A stretch of 7,819 nt of DNA from JBLHKS01 sp047620505 (lineage in GTDB: Bacteria; Verrucomicrobiota; Verrucomicrobiia; Verrucomicrobiales; DEV007), in assembly GCA_047620505.1 (NCBI GenBank), contig JBLHKS010000290.1, positions 1 through 7,819 of the forward strand, read 5' to 3'. Under the pieces are notes generated by a model. That model ran no database searches. It was not told where the DNA came from and saw nothing but the letters and a program-made list of their open reading frames with translations. The position numbers were made by a program, and so were the translations under genes. Shown here one piece after another: positions 1-6,511 of the stretch. The stretch's first letter is position 1; every line of letters starts with the position of its first letter.

Positions 1-116
1 AACTCATCCAACGCAAGGCGATCAAACCCACGAAAATGGAGACGATCGACAACCCCCGTTCCAGAAGCGCAAAACTCCGCGTCGCCGAACGAATCTCCAA
101 CCCTGAAATCGCATGA
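1..116 (+). CDS. rsmH: RsmH (MraW) 16S rRNA m4C1402 methyltransferase, C-terminal end (5' partial)
   Basis: The first complete codon is at position 3, and the frame is open to a TGA at 114-116, giving the last 37 residues of a protein that begins outside the window. The tail contains NPRSRSAKLRVAER, the strongly conserved C-terminal signature of RsmH, where the NPRSRSAKLR stretch lies at the very end of the enzyme. RsmH is a SAM-dependent methyltransferase that modifies N4 of C1402 in the decoding centre of 16S rRNA, and it is usually the first or second gene of dcw clusters. The stop codon overlaps the next start as ATGA (113-116), which implies translational coupling to the ftsL-like gene. 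The catalytic SAM-binding region is not in the window, so only the C-terminus supports the call, but the match and the context agree. Confidence 0.85.
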   Translation, partial: LIQRKAIKPTKMETIDNPRSRSAKLRVAERISNPEIA

Positions 117-457
117 GAAAACGAGACTACCAGAATCAGCTAAAAGTCGGCGCACTGGCCAAATTGGTCCTGCTTCTCGCCGCCATTTGCGGAATCGCAT
201 CGGCTTACGTTTACGTTCGAAATCAGCACATCCGCAAAAGCGATTACGTGCGGACGGCGGAACGCGAGATGACCGAATTGCGCGCCGAAATTCAGATGTA
301 CGAACTGCGGATCGCCGCGTTGGTCGATCGGCCGGCGCTTGAAAGCCGCTTGCTCGAGCAAGGATCGGAGCTGCGCAAAATCGGCCGGGAATCGCTCGAA
401 ACCGTCTCCGCGCCTGCGCTTGAAACGACCGAATCCGAAATCGCCAAAATTCACTGA
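113..457 (+). CDS. ftsL: FtsL-like bitopic cell division protein
   Basis: This 114-residue protein has the layout of FtsL: a short basic cytoplasmic tail (residues 1-17, starting MRKRDYQ), one membrane segment at about residues 18-35 (LVLLLAAICGIASAYVYV), and a polar, heptad-like region at about 45-95 rich in Leu, Glu and Arg that should form a periplasmic coiled coil. Family knowledge says FtsL pairs with FtsB/DivIC and FtsQ and helps activate the FtsWI septal synthase. Sequence conservation in FtsL is poor, so the call rests on topology, size and position between rsmH and ftsI. The ATG at 113 overlaps the rsmH stop, which supports this start. The C-terminal 20 or so residues (Ala, Thr, Glu, Ser) look disordered. 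A generic septum-formation initiator (FtsB/DivIC-like) is the main alternative name. Confidence 0.75.
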   Translation: MRKRDYQNQLKVGALAKLVLLLAAICGIASAYVYVRNQHIRKSDYVRTAEREMTELRAEIQMYELRIAALVDRPALESRLLEQGSELRKIGRESLETVSAPALETTESEIAKIH

Positions 458-458
458 A

Positions 459-2390
459 ATGAAGGCGAAAAATGACTCCTCCGCCGAGGCCATTCAAGCC
501 GAGGGCCTCGTCCAGAGCCGGACTTTCTGGGTCTGCGTGGTCGCCGTTTGCGCGTTCAGTCTGCTTTCCGCTCGACTGATCGATCTCCACGTAATCAAGC
601 ACGACGAGCTCGCGAAAACCGCCTCGAAATTCCACGTTCGCAAAGAGCAGCTGCCGTCTCAGCGCGGCGCGATTGTCGATCGAAACGGCGAGCTCCTCGC
701 TCATGACCAGCGGGTTTATCGGCTTGTCGCGAACAAAATTCACCTCCGCGATCACAACATCGCCTGTCGTGGAGTCGCGGCCGCGACCGGGAAGGACACG
801 AAGGCGGTTCGGCGAGAGTTCAGCCGCGACGAAATTCTCGACGGCTACGAACGCTGGGTTGCGCTCGTCCTTCATCAGCATGGCGGGATCGGCGAATCGG
901 TCGGCGGTCTCAAAGACACGATTTCAACTGACAAGCGGGTCGAAATCCGGCTGAAACGCGGGATTGAAGAGGACGAACGCCAGAAAATTGCCGGGATCAT
1001 GGAGGAATACGGGATTCACGGAGTCTACTTCGAGCCCGAGTCGCGCCGGTTTTATCCGAGCCCGAATCGCCTGACTCACGTGCTCGGCTACACCAATCTG
1101 GAAGAGATCGAGCGCGAAGACGAGACCAAGACCGAGGCCCACGTCGGAAAAGAAGGCGTCGAGGCAACGATGAACTCGGTGATGGCCGGAACGGACGGTT
1201 TTCGCTGGTACGAGCGCGACAACCGCGGGCGCGAAATCGCGGCTTTCCGCGGCGAGGAGGTCGAGCCCATTGACGGACGCCGAGTCCGCCTGACGATCGA
1301 CATGGGAATGCAGAACCTCGTCGAAAAGGCGCTCGAACGCGGCGCGGCGCGATTCCTTCCCGAGAAAATCTCCACCATCTGGATGGATCCCTGGACGGGC
1401 GAAGTTTTATCGATGGCTTCCCGTCCGGATTTCGACCTCAACACGCGTGAAGGCGAACGCCGAAACGTCGCGATCGCTGATCAGTACGAACCTGGATCGA
1501 CCTTCAAGATCGTTCCGATCGGCGGCGCGCTCGAAGAGCTGCTCATCGGGCCGGACACGGTCGTTTTCTGCCACTGGGGCAAGATGACTGAGCACAACGG
1601 AATGGTGATCAAGGATCATCACGGCTACGGCGACCTGACGACTGAGATGGTCGTCGCAAAATCCAGCAACATCGGCGCTTACAAAATCGCCAAACTCCTC
1701 GGCCCGAATCGCCTCTATCAATACCTGGGTTATTTCGGTTTCGGCGAGAGAACCGGGATTCAACTCACGGGCGAAGCTGCGGGTCAGACGCTCCACCCGG
1801 ATCGCTGGAGCGGAACCTCGTTTCCGGCGATGTCGAAGGGCTACGAAGTCGGTGTGACTCCGCTTCAGATGACCACGGCGCTCGGCGTAATCGCCAACGG
1901 CGGCCTGCTGATGAAACCCCGAATCATCAAGACGATCGAGTCCACCGACGGCCAGCAGGTGCTCGAAAAAACCGACAGCCACGTCGTTCGCCGCGTGCTC
2001 AGCTCATCAGCAGCTGCTCAGGTCGGACGCGCGATGGCTGCGGTCACTCGCGAAGGCGGAACCGGAACGCGCGGAGCGATCGAAGGATACGAAGTCGCTG
2101 GAAAAACCGGCACTTCGCGAAAGTACGATTCGGAAAACGGCGGCTACCTCGAAGGCCACTACGTTTGTTCGTTCATGGGCTTTTTCCCGGCCGAAAACCC
2201 GCGAGTTATCGGAATTGTCGTCGTCGACGATCCAACGGCACCGGCAGACTTTGACACTCCGCTTTACGGTGGCACCGTCGCCGCTCCCATTTTCGCTGAA
2301 ATGGCGGCGGAGATCGCCACGTATCTTGAAATTCCACCTGCAGAAGAAAATTCGGAGTTCGATCCTCGAAATCCGGACTACGACAGCTGA
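459..2390 (+). CDS. ftsI: FtsI, class B penicillin-binding protein (septal peptidoglycan transpeptidase)
   Basis: The product is a 643-residue class B PBP that cross-links septal peptidoglycan in the periplasm and is expected to act with FtsW. It has a short cytoplasmic tail, one membrane anchor at about 22-39, and a PBP-dimerisation (pedestal) region from about 65 to 270 with RGAIVDRNGELLA (69-81) and GKEGVEA (230-236). The transpeptidase domain follows, with all three active-site motifs: SxxK as S347-T-F-K350 (within YEPGSTFK), SxN as S402-S-N404, and KTG at 549-551 (KTGTS). There are no PASTA repeats; the protein ends soon after the catalytic domain with an acidic tail. I chose the ATG at 459, 1 nt after the ftsL stop. 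An earlier in-frame ATG at 339 would overlap ftsL by 119 nt and add a basic, unrelated-looking extension. No clear Shine-Dalgarno sequence is visible. Confidence 0.93.
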   Translation: MKAKNDSSAEAIQAEGLVQSRTFWVCVVAVCAFSLLSARLIDLHVIKHDELAKTASKFHVRKEQLPSQRGAIVDRNGELLAHDQRVYRLVANKIHLRDHNIACRGVAAATGKDTKAVRREFSRDEILDGYERWVALVLHQHGGIGESVGGLKDTISTDKRVEIRLKRGIEEDERQKIAGIMEEYGIHGVYFEPESRRFYPSPNRLTHVLGYTNLEEIEREDETKTEAHVGKEGVEATMNSVMAGTDGFRWYERDNRGREIAAFRGEEVEPIDGRRVRLTIDMGMQNLVEKALERGAARFLPEKISTIWMDPWTGEVLSMASRPDFDLNTREGERRNVAIADQYEPGSTFKIVPIGGALEELLIGPDTVVFCHWGKMTEHNGMVIKDHHGYGDLTTEMVVAKSSNIGAYKIAKLLGPNRLYQYLGYFGFGERTGIQLTGEAAGQTLHPDRWSGTSFPAMSKGYEVGVTPLQMTTALGVIANGGLLMKPRIIKTIESTDGQQVLEKTDSHVVRRVLSSSAAAQVGRAMAAVTREGGTGTRGAIEGYEVAGKTGTSRKYDSENGGYLEGHYVCSFMGFFPAENPRVIGIVVVDDPTAPADFDTPLYGGTVAAPIFAEMAAEIATYLEIPPAEENSEFDPRNPDYDS

Positions 2391-2441
2391 ACGACTCACA
2401 ACTTTTTTCGGAATCCAGATTTCGGACTTCGAATATTTAAA
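2391..2441. other. 51-bp AT-richer spacer between ftsI and murE
   Basis: This is the only non-coding gap inside the otherwise overlapping dcw genes. It is clearly more AT-rich than its flanks and contains a run of six T (2403-2408), two direct copies of TTTCGGA (2406-2412 and 2420-2426) and a TTCGAA palindrome (2428-2433). It ends in TATTTAAA directly before the murE ATG. I see no Shine-Dalgarno sequence. There is no stem followed by a T-run that would make a terminator, and no well-spaced -35/-10 pair. The AT-rich, unstructured run-up to the ATG could itself favour initiation. Confidence 0.6.
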
Positions 2442-3959
2442 ATGGAACTGACTTCCCTCGCAACCGCCCTCAAATCGACCGCAACCTGGGGCGTTCTGGA
2501 CGTCGACATCCGAGGAGTTCAATACGATTCGCGCAAGGTCGGTGAAGGCGATTGTTTCGTGGCTTTGCGCGGCGAACACGTCGACGGACATCGCTTCATC
2601 GAGACTGCGATCGATGCCGGCGCAGCTGCGATCGTCGCTGAGGACGCGCCGAGCGGAAACTCCGTTCGCGTTCCCTGGATCCGGGTCAAAAACACGCGGA
2701 AGGCGCTCGGGATCATCGCCAACGAGCTCTACGACCGTCCGTCCGAAAAACTGATCGTCGTCGGCGTGACCGGGACGAACGGCAAGACGACCACAGCGCT
2801 CATCGCGCAGCATCTTTTCGATGCAGCGCAGCGGCAGTGCGGTCTGCTCGGAACCATCCGCTACGACAACGGCAGAACGTCGATTACCGCGGATCGAACG
2901 ACTCCGGAGTCCTCGGATGTTCACCGGCTTCTTGCCGAAATGGTCGAAAACGACTGCCGCGCGGCGGTAATGGAAGTTTCGTCCCACGGCTTGGATCAGC
3001 ATCGAGTCGAAGGCGTTTCGTTCGACATCGGGGTGTTCACGAACCTCACCCAGGACCACCTCGATTATCACGGATCGATCCCGAAATACTTCGCTGCTAA
3101 GAAAAAACTTTTCCAGCAGCTGCTGGGTCCAAAACCGGTGATGATCGTCAACGGCGACGACACTTGGGGCCAGAAACTGCTTCGCGATCCCGATCCAGGC
3201 GTGACCGCAATTTCTTTCGGCCAGGGCGTGCACTGCGACTTTCGAGCGAGCAACATCCGGGTTACCTTTTCAGGCACGACGTTCACTCTGCATGCGAAAG
3301 GTCGTGAGTTGCTGGTGCGCCTGCCGTTCATCGGCGATTTTAACGTCTACAACGCTCTCGCAGCCCTCGCAGCGACCAACGCAGCTGGCCTGAATCTTCG
3401 CGAAGCGGTCACGAATCTCGCCGAAGCTCCCCAGGTTCCTGGCCGGATGGAATGCGTCTCCGGAGACCGCCAATATCACGTTTTCGTCGACTACGCTCAC
3501 ACGCCGGACGCGATCGACAAAGCGGCCTCAACTCTGCGGAAACTCGAGCCGCGCCGCTTGATTACGGTCTTCGGTTGTGGCGGCGATCGCGACCACGAAA
3601 AGCGCGCTCTGATGGCGAAAGCGGCCTCAGAGCACAGCGATGCCGTGATCCTGACAAGCGACAATCCGCGAACCGAAGATCCTCGGCAAATTCTCGAACA
3701 AGCGGCGAAAGGAATCGTCGGCGCGACCCACACGATCGTCGAAGACCGAGCCGAAGCGATCAACCTCGCGATCGAGTCCGTGCGTCCGCGAGACGTGATT
3801 CTGATCGCCGGAAAAGGGCACGAGACCTACCAGCAATTTGCGGACAAAACGATCGATTTTGATGATCGAAAGGTTGCGCGGAACGCAATCGCGCGCATTC
3901 GGGATGTGCGCATCCAAGAAAAAGAAACGCGCGAACGCGAACGCGAAAACGAGCGATGA
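2442..3959 (+). CDS. murE: MurE, UDP-MurNAc-L-Ala-D-Glu:meso-diaminopimelate ligase
   Basis: The product is a 505-residue cytoplasmic Mur ligase that adds the third stem-peptide residue using ATP. The N-terminal domain carries the DSRKV nucleotide-substrate motif (29-33). The central domain has the P-loop GVTGTNGKTTT (108-118), EVSSHGL (178-184), NLTQDHLDYHG (201-211) and AAK (218-220), whose K220 corresponds to the carbamylated lysine known in the family. The C-terminal domain has VPGRME (332-337), DYAHTPD (350-356), FGCGGDRDHEKR (377-388), DNPR (407-410) and GKGHE (457-461). DNPR is the established signature for meso-DAP rather than lysine, so a DAP-type (A1-gamma) peptidoglycan is predicted. 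The last 20 or so residues are a charged Arg/Glu tail beyond the usual end. The stop overlaps the murF start as ATGA (3956-3959). The start at 2442 gives the normal family length; no Shine-Dalgarno sequence is evident. Confidence 0.95.
   Translation: MELTSLATALKSTATWGVLDVDIRGVQYDSRKVGEGDCFVALRGEHVDGHRFIETAIDAGAAAIVAEDAPSGNSVRVPWIRVKNTRKALGIIANELYDRPSEKLIVVGVTGTNGKTTTALIAQHLFDAAQRQCGLLGTIRYDNGRTSITADRTTPESSDVHRLLAEMVENDCRAAVMEVSSHGLDQHRVEGVSFDIGVFTNLTQDHLDYHGSIPKYFAAKKKLFQQLLGPKPVMIVNGDDTWGQKLLRDPDPGVTAISFGQGVHCDFRASNIRVTFSGTTFTLHAKGRELLVRLPFIGDFNVYNALAALAATNAAGLNLREAVTNLAEAPQVPGRMECVSGDRQYHVFVDYAHTPDAIDKAASTLRKLEPRRLITVFGCGGDRDHEKRALMAKAASEHSDAVILTSDNPRTEDPRQILEQAAKGIVGATHTIVEDRAEAINLAIESVRPRDVILIAGKGHETYQQFADKTIDFDDRKVARNAIARIRDVRIQEKETRERERENER
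3931..3948 (+). repeat. Hexanucleotide tandem repeat in the 3' end of murE
   Basis: Two perfect copies of GCGAAC (3931-3936 and 3937-3942) are followed by a one-mismatch copy GCGAAA (3943-3948). They sit inside the murE tail, where they encode alternating Arg and Glu, and lie just upstream of the murE/murF ATGA overlap. The tract is short and may simply reflect a low-complexity charged tail. Confidence 0.6.
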
Positions 3960-5323
3960 GACCACTTTCCTTTACCCAATTAGCCAGCTGGGCCGGCGGC
4001 GAACTCCTCCAGGGCGTTCCTGACGACTCGGTCACGGCATTTTCAACCGACACGCGGAAACTCACAGGCGGCGAGCTTTTCATCGCGCTCAAGGGCGAGA
4101 ATTTCGACGCGCACGACCACCTTAAAGAGGCTGTCGAGAAAAACGTCGGCGCGCTTTTCGTCCAGCAGCTGCCGACCGAGACCCAAACCTTCAGCGGAGC
4201 GATCGTCCGGGTTCGAAACACCCTGACAGGCCTCCAGGAACTCGCTCGAAACTACCTCGGTTCGCTGAATTTGAAATCGCTTGGAATCACCGGTTCGAGC
4301 GGAAAGACGTCGACGAAAGACCTGACCCGCGCGGTGATTTCTCAGGCCTTTTCGGTCGTCGCGACCCAAGGAAATTTGAATAACCACATCGGTGTGCCGC
4401 TCACGATTCTCAGCGCGGAGCCGGAGCACGAAATCGGGATTTTTGAGATGGGGATGAATCATCCCGGCGAGATCGAAGTGCTGGCCGAAATTGCTCAGCC
4501 GACTCTCGCGATCATCACGAACATCGGCTCGGCCCACATCGAGAACATGAAATCCCGCGACGCGATCGCGAAGGAAAAAGGCATGCTCGCCGAAGCTGTG
4601 CCGAGCGATGGTTGGGTGATTTTGTCAGCGAACGACGATTTCACCGAATCGATCCGCGCGCGCACTCGGGCTCAGGTCATCACCGCCGGAATCAACGCGG
4701 GCGACGTCCGCGCGACCGATCTCGAAATGGACATCGAAGGCAGCCGATTCAAGCTCAGCTTTGAAGGCAACGAAGTTGCCGCGAGCCTCCCGATCGTCGG
4801 CGAGCACATGGTTTCCAACGCGACTCTCGCAGCAGCTGCTGGTTTGAAGCTCGGAATGAGCCTGGAGCAGATCGCTGCCGGCTTAGCCAGTGCGGAACTC
4901 AGCGGAGGCCGGCTTCAGCAAAAAACCGTCGCCGGCCTGAACGTTCTCGACGACTCCTACAACGCGAATCCGGATTCGATGCGCGCCGCACTCAAAACCC
5001 TGCGTCGCCTGCCGACTCAAGGCCGTCGAATCGCCGTTCTCGGGCTCATGGCCGAGCTTGGCGAGCATCGCGAGGACGAACATCGCAAGCTTGGTGAAGC
5101 CGTTGCCGAATTTCAAATTGCCGTCCTGCTGACGATCGGCGAGGAAGGCCGCTTCATCGCAGAAGCCGCTGAAAATCAGGTGGAAACGCGCGTGTTCGAC
5201 GATCACGCCCAAGTTTCAGATTTTCTCCGCGAAAACGCGAGCCCCGCCGATTTGATCCTCCTCAAAGGAAGCCGATCCGCGGGCATGGAACGGGTTTTGA
5301 CCCAGCTTACCGCAACTGCATAA
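3956..5323 (+). CDS. murF: MurF, UDP-MurNAc-tripeptide:D-alanyl-D-alanine ligase
   Basis: The product is a 455-residue cytoplasmic ligase that joins D-Ala-D-Ala to UDP-MurNAc-tripeptide, the last cytoplasmic step before lipid attachment. It has the three Mur domains: an N-terminal substrate domain (about 1-105, with STDTRKL at 30-36), a central ATPase with P-loop GITGSSGKTSTK (110-121), TQGNLNNHIGVPLT (137-150), EMGMNHPGEI (164-173) and ITNIGSAHIE (187-196), and a C-terminal domain with DDSYNANPDSM (332-342) and LLKGSRSAGME (435-445). TQGNLNNHIG and SYNANPDSM separate MurF from MurE and MurD. The motif usually written VLGDMxELG reads VLGLMAELG here (361-369), with Leu364 in place of the common Asp. 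The gene overlaps murE by 4 nt and its TAA directly abuts the mraY ATG, so the three are probably translated as a coupled unit. Confidence 0.95.
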   Translation: MRPLSFTQLASWAGGELLQGVPDDSVTAFSTDTRKLTGGELFIALKGENFDAHDHLKEAVEKNVGALFVQQLPTETQTFSGAIVRVRNTLTGLQELARNYLGSLNLKSLGITGSSGKTSTKDLTRAVISQAFSVVATQGNLNNHIGVPLTILSAEPEHEIGIFEMGMNHPGEIEVLAEIAQPTLAIITNIGSAHIENMKSRDAIAKEKGMLAEAVPSDGWVILSANDDFTESIRARTRAQVITAGINAGDVRATDLEMDIEGSRFKLSFEGNEVAASLPIVGEHMVSNATLAAAAGLKLGMSLEQIAAGLASAELSGGRLQQKTVAGLNVLDDSYNANPDSMRAALKTLRRLPTQGRRIAVLGLMAELGEHREDEHRKLGEAVAEFQIAVLLTIGEEGRFIAEAAENQVETRVFDDHAQVSDFLRENASPADLILLKGSRSAGMERVLTQLTATA

Positions 5324-6448
5324 ATGCTATTTTACCTTTCAGAGCTCAAAGAATTCTTCGGGCCGTTTAACGTTTTTCACTACATCACGCCTCGTGCTGG
5401 GGGCGCGTGCCTGACGTCGTTTCTGCTTAGTTTGTTGATGGGCAACTTCGTTATCCGCAAACTGACTGAGCTGAAAATCGGCCAGCCGATTCGGACCGCG
5501 GACGAAGTCCACAAACTCGCCGCACTGCACGAAGGCAAGGGCGGAACGCCAACGATGGGCGGCGTTCTGATCCTCGCGACGGTGTTGATTTCGACTCTCC
5601 TCTGGGCTAAGCCGACGAGCCCGTTCATCTGGGTTCTCTGGTTCACCGCCATCGTCCTCGGGTTGCTTGGTTTTCGCGACGACTACCTCAAAGTCGCCAA
5701 GAAAAACGCCAAAGGTGTCAGCGCTCGAGGCAAGCTCGCGGCCCAGCTTTTGACCGCGATCATCGCGGGCGGGGTCCTCTATTTTTATCCCGGCACGCAC
5801 GAGTACATGTCGGACATCCGGTTGCCTATGCTCAAAACGCCGTTGGAGCCGGAAGCCTGGTTCGGAACGATCATCGCAGCGATCATCATGCTGGGATTTT
5901 TCATCACGATCATCGTCGGCAGCTCAAACGCAGTGAACCTGACTGACGGCCTCGACGGCCTCGCGATCGGCTGCACGATCATCGCATCGATGACGTTCGC
6001 GATTTTCAGTTACGTTGCCGGAAACGAGAATTTCGCCAGTTACCTTTCCGAGCTTCCACACCATCCAGATGCCGGGGAAGTCGCCGTGTTCTGCATGGCC
6101 ATCGTCGGCGCTGGCGTCGGCTTTCTTTGGTTCAATTGCCACCCGGCTCGAATTTTCATGGGCGACACCGGCTCGCTTTCGATTGGTGGTTTGTTAGGCG
6201 TGATCGCGATTTCCTCTCGCCAGGAATTCATGCTCATCGTCGTCGGCGGCGTTTTCGTGATGGAAGCCGTCAGCGTGATTCTCCAAGTCGGCAGCTTCAA
6301 ACTGCGCGGCAAACGGATTTTCAAAATGGCCCCGATCCATCACCACTTCGAATTGAAGGGCTGGAAGGAAACCAAAGTGATCGTCCGATTCTGGATTCTA
6401 GCCATCATGTTCGCCCTCGCTGGCCTGGCGACGCTGAAGATTCGATAG
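5324..6448 (+). CDS. mraY: MraY, phospho-MurNAc-pentapeptide transferase
   Basis: The product is a 374-residue polytopic inner-membrane enzyme that transfers phospho-MurNAc-pentapeptide from UDP to undecaprenyl phosphate, giving lipid I and UMP. The hydrophobic profile fits the roughly ten membrane segments of the family. Diagnostic motifs are all present: KGGTPTMGG (72-80), RDDYLK with the Asp pair D119-D120 (118-123), NAKGVSARGK (128-137), SSNAVNLTDGLDGLA (200-214), FMGDTGSL with D281 (278-285), and MAPIHHHFELKGW (335-347), whose His triplet is a MraY hallmark. D119, D120 and D281 match the acidic residues known to matter for Mg2+ and catalysis. The gene starts directly after the murF TAA with no spacer and no visible Shine-Dalgarno sequence, so reinitiation after murF is likely. 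Length and start fit the family. Confidence 0.96.
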   Translation: MLFYLSELKEFFGPFNVFHYITPRAGGACLTSFLLSLLMGNFVIRKLTELKIGQPIRTADEVHKLAALHEGKGGTPTMGGVLILATVLISTLLWAKPTSPFIWVLWFTAIVLGLLGFRDDYLKVAKKNAKGVSARGKLAAQLLTAIIAGGVLYFYPGTHEYMSDIRLPMLKTPLEPEAWFGTIIAAIIMLGFFITIIVGSSNAVNLTDGLDGLAIGCTIIASMTFAIFSYVAGNENFASYLSELPHHPDAGEVAVFCMAIVGAGVGFLWFNCHPARIFMGDTGSLSIGGLLGVIAISSRQEFMLIVVGGVFVMEAVSVILQVGSFKLRGKRIFKMAPIHHHFELKGWKETKVIVRFWILAIMFALAGLATLKIR

Positions 6449-6511
6449 GTCAGCAGCTGCTGGTGTTTCGGCTGGCTTTTAATCGAGATTTTGGTTCAAT
6501 GAACGATCTCG
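6449..6511. other. 63-bp spacer between mraY and the protease gene
   Basis: This short non-coding gap holds a perfect 12-bp palindrome near its left end and then a weakly T-rich stretch. I see no recognisable promoter pair and no Shine-Dalgarno sequence ahead of the ATG at 6512. Whether the protease is read from the dcw transcript or from its own promoter cannot be settled from the sequence. Confidence 0.5.
6451..6462. repeat. Perfect 12-bp palindrome CAGCAGCTGCTG downstream of mraY
   Basis: The sequence equals its own reverse complement. It starts 3 nt after the mraY stop codon. It has no central loop, so as RNA it would make a poor hairpin, and it is not followed directly by a T-run; a terminator role is therefore weakly supported. 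The same 12-mer occurs inside murE (3114-3125) and murF (4830-4841). Confidence 0.5.

Noticed and set aside
339..458. Upstream in-frame ATG as the ftsI start
   Set aside because: It would overlap ftsL by 119 nt and add a 40-residue basic extension that reads like an out-of-frame copy of ftsL; the ATG at 459, 1 nt after the ftsL stop, fits the family and the operon spacing.
1407..1982. Minus-strand open frame of 191 codons inside ftsI
   Set aside because: It lies wholly opposite the transpeptidase domain, and no domain or signal is visible in the translation.
2428..2441. Promoter -10 box (TATTTA) just before murE
   Set aside because: It would sit only 2 nt from the ATG, placing the transcription start inside the gene, and no matching -35 element is seen.
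2007..3233. Long open frame on the minus strand (408 codons) across the ftsI/murE junction
   Set aside because: It is antisense to two clearly functional genes, has no recognisable motifs, and its Arg/Ser/Asp/Val-rich composition is what the codon pattern of the plus strand would give in mirror frame.
6449..6480. Rho-independent terminator after mraY
   Set aside because: The palindrome CAGCAGCTGCTG has no loop, alternative stems are only about 4 bp, and the T-run (four T at 6477-6480) is short and distant.
6499..6511. ATG at 6499 as a start for the protease
   Set aside because: It is in a different frame, ends at 6579 and gives no signal peptide; an in-frame TGA at 6500-6502 leaves the ATG at 6512 as the first possible start and it gives a clean signal peptide.
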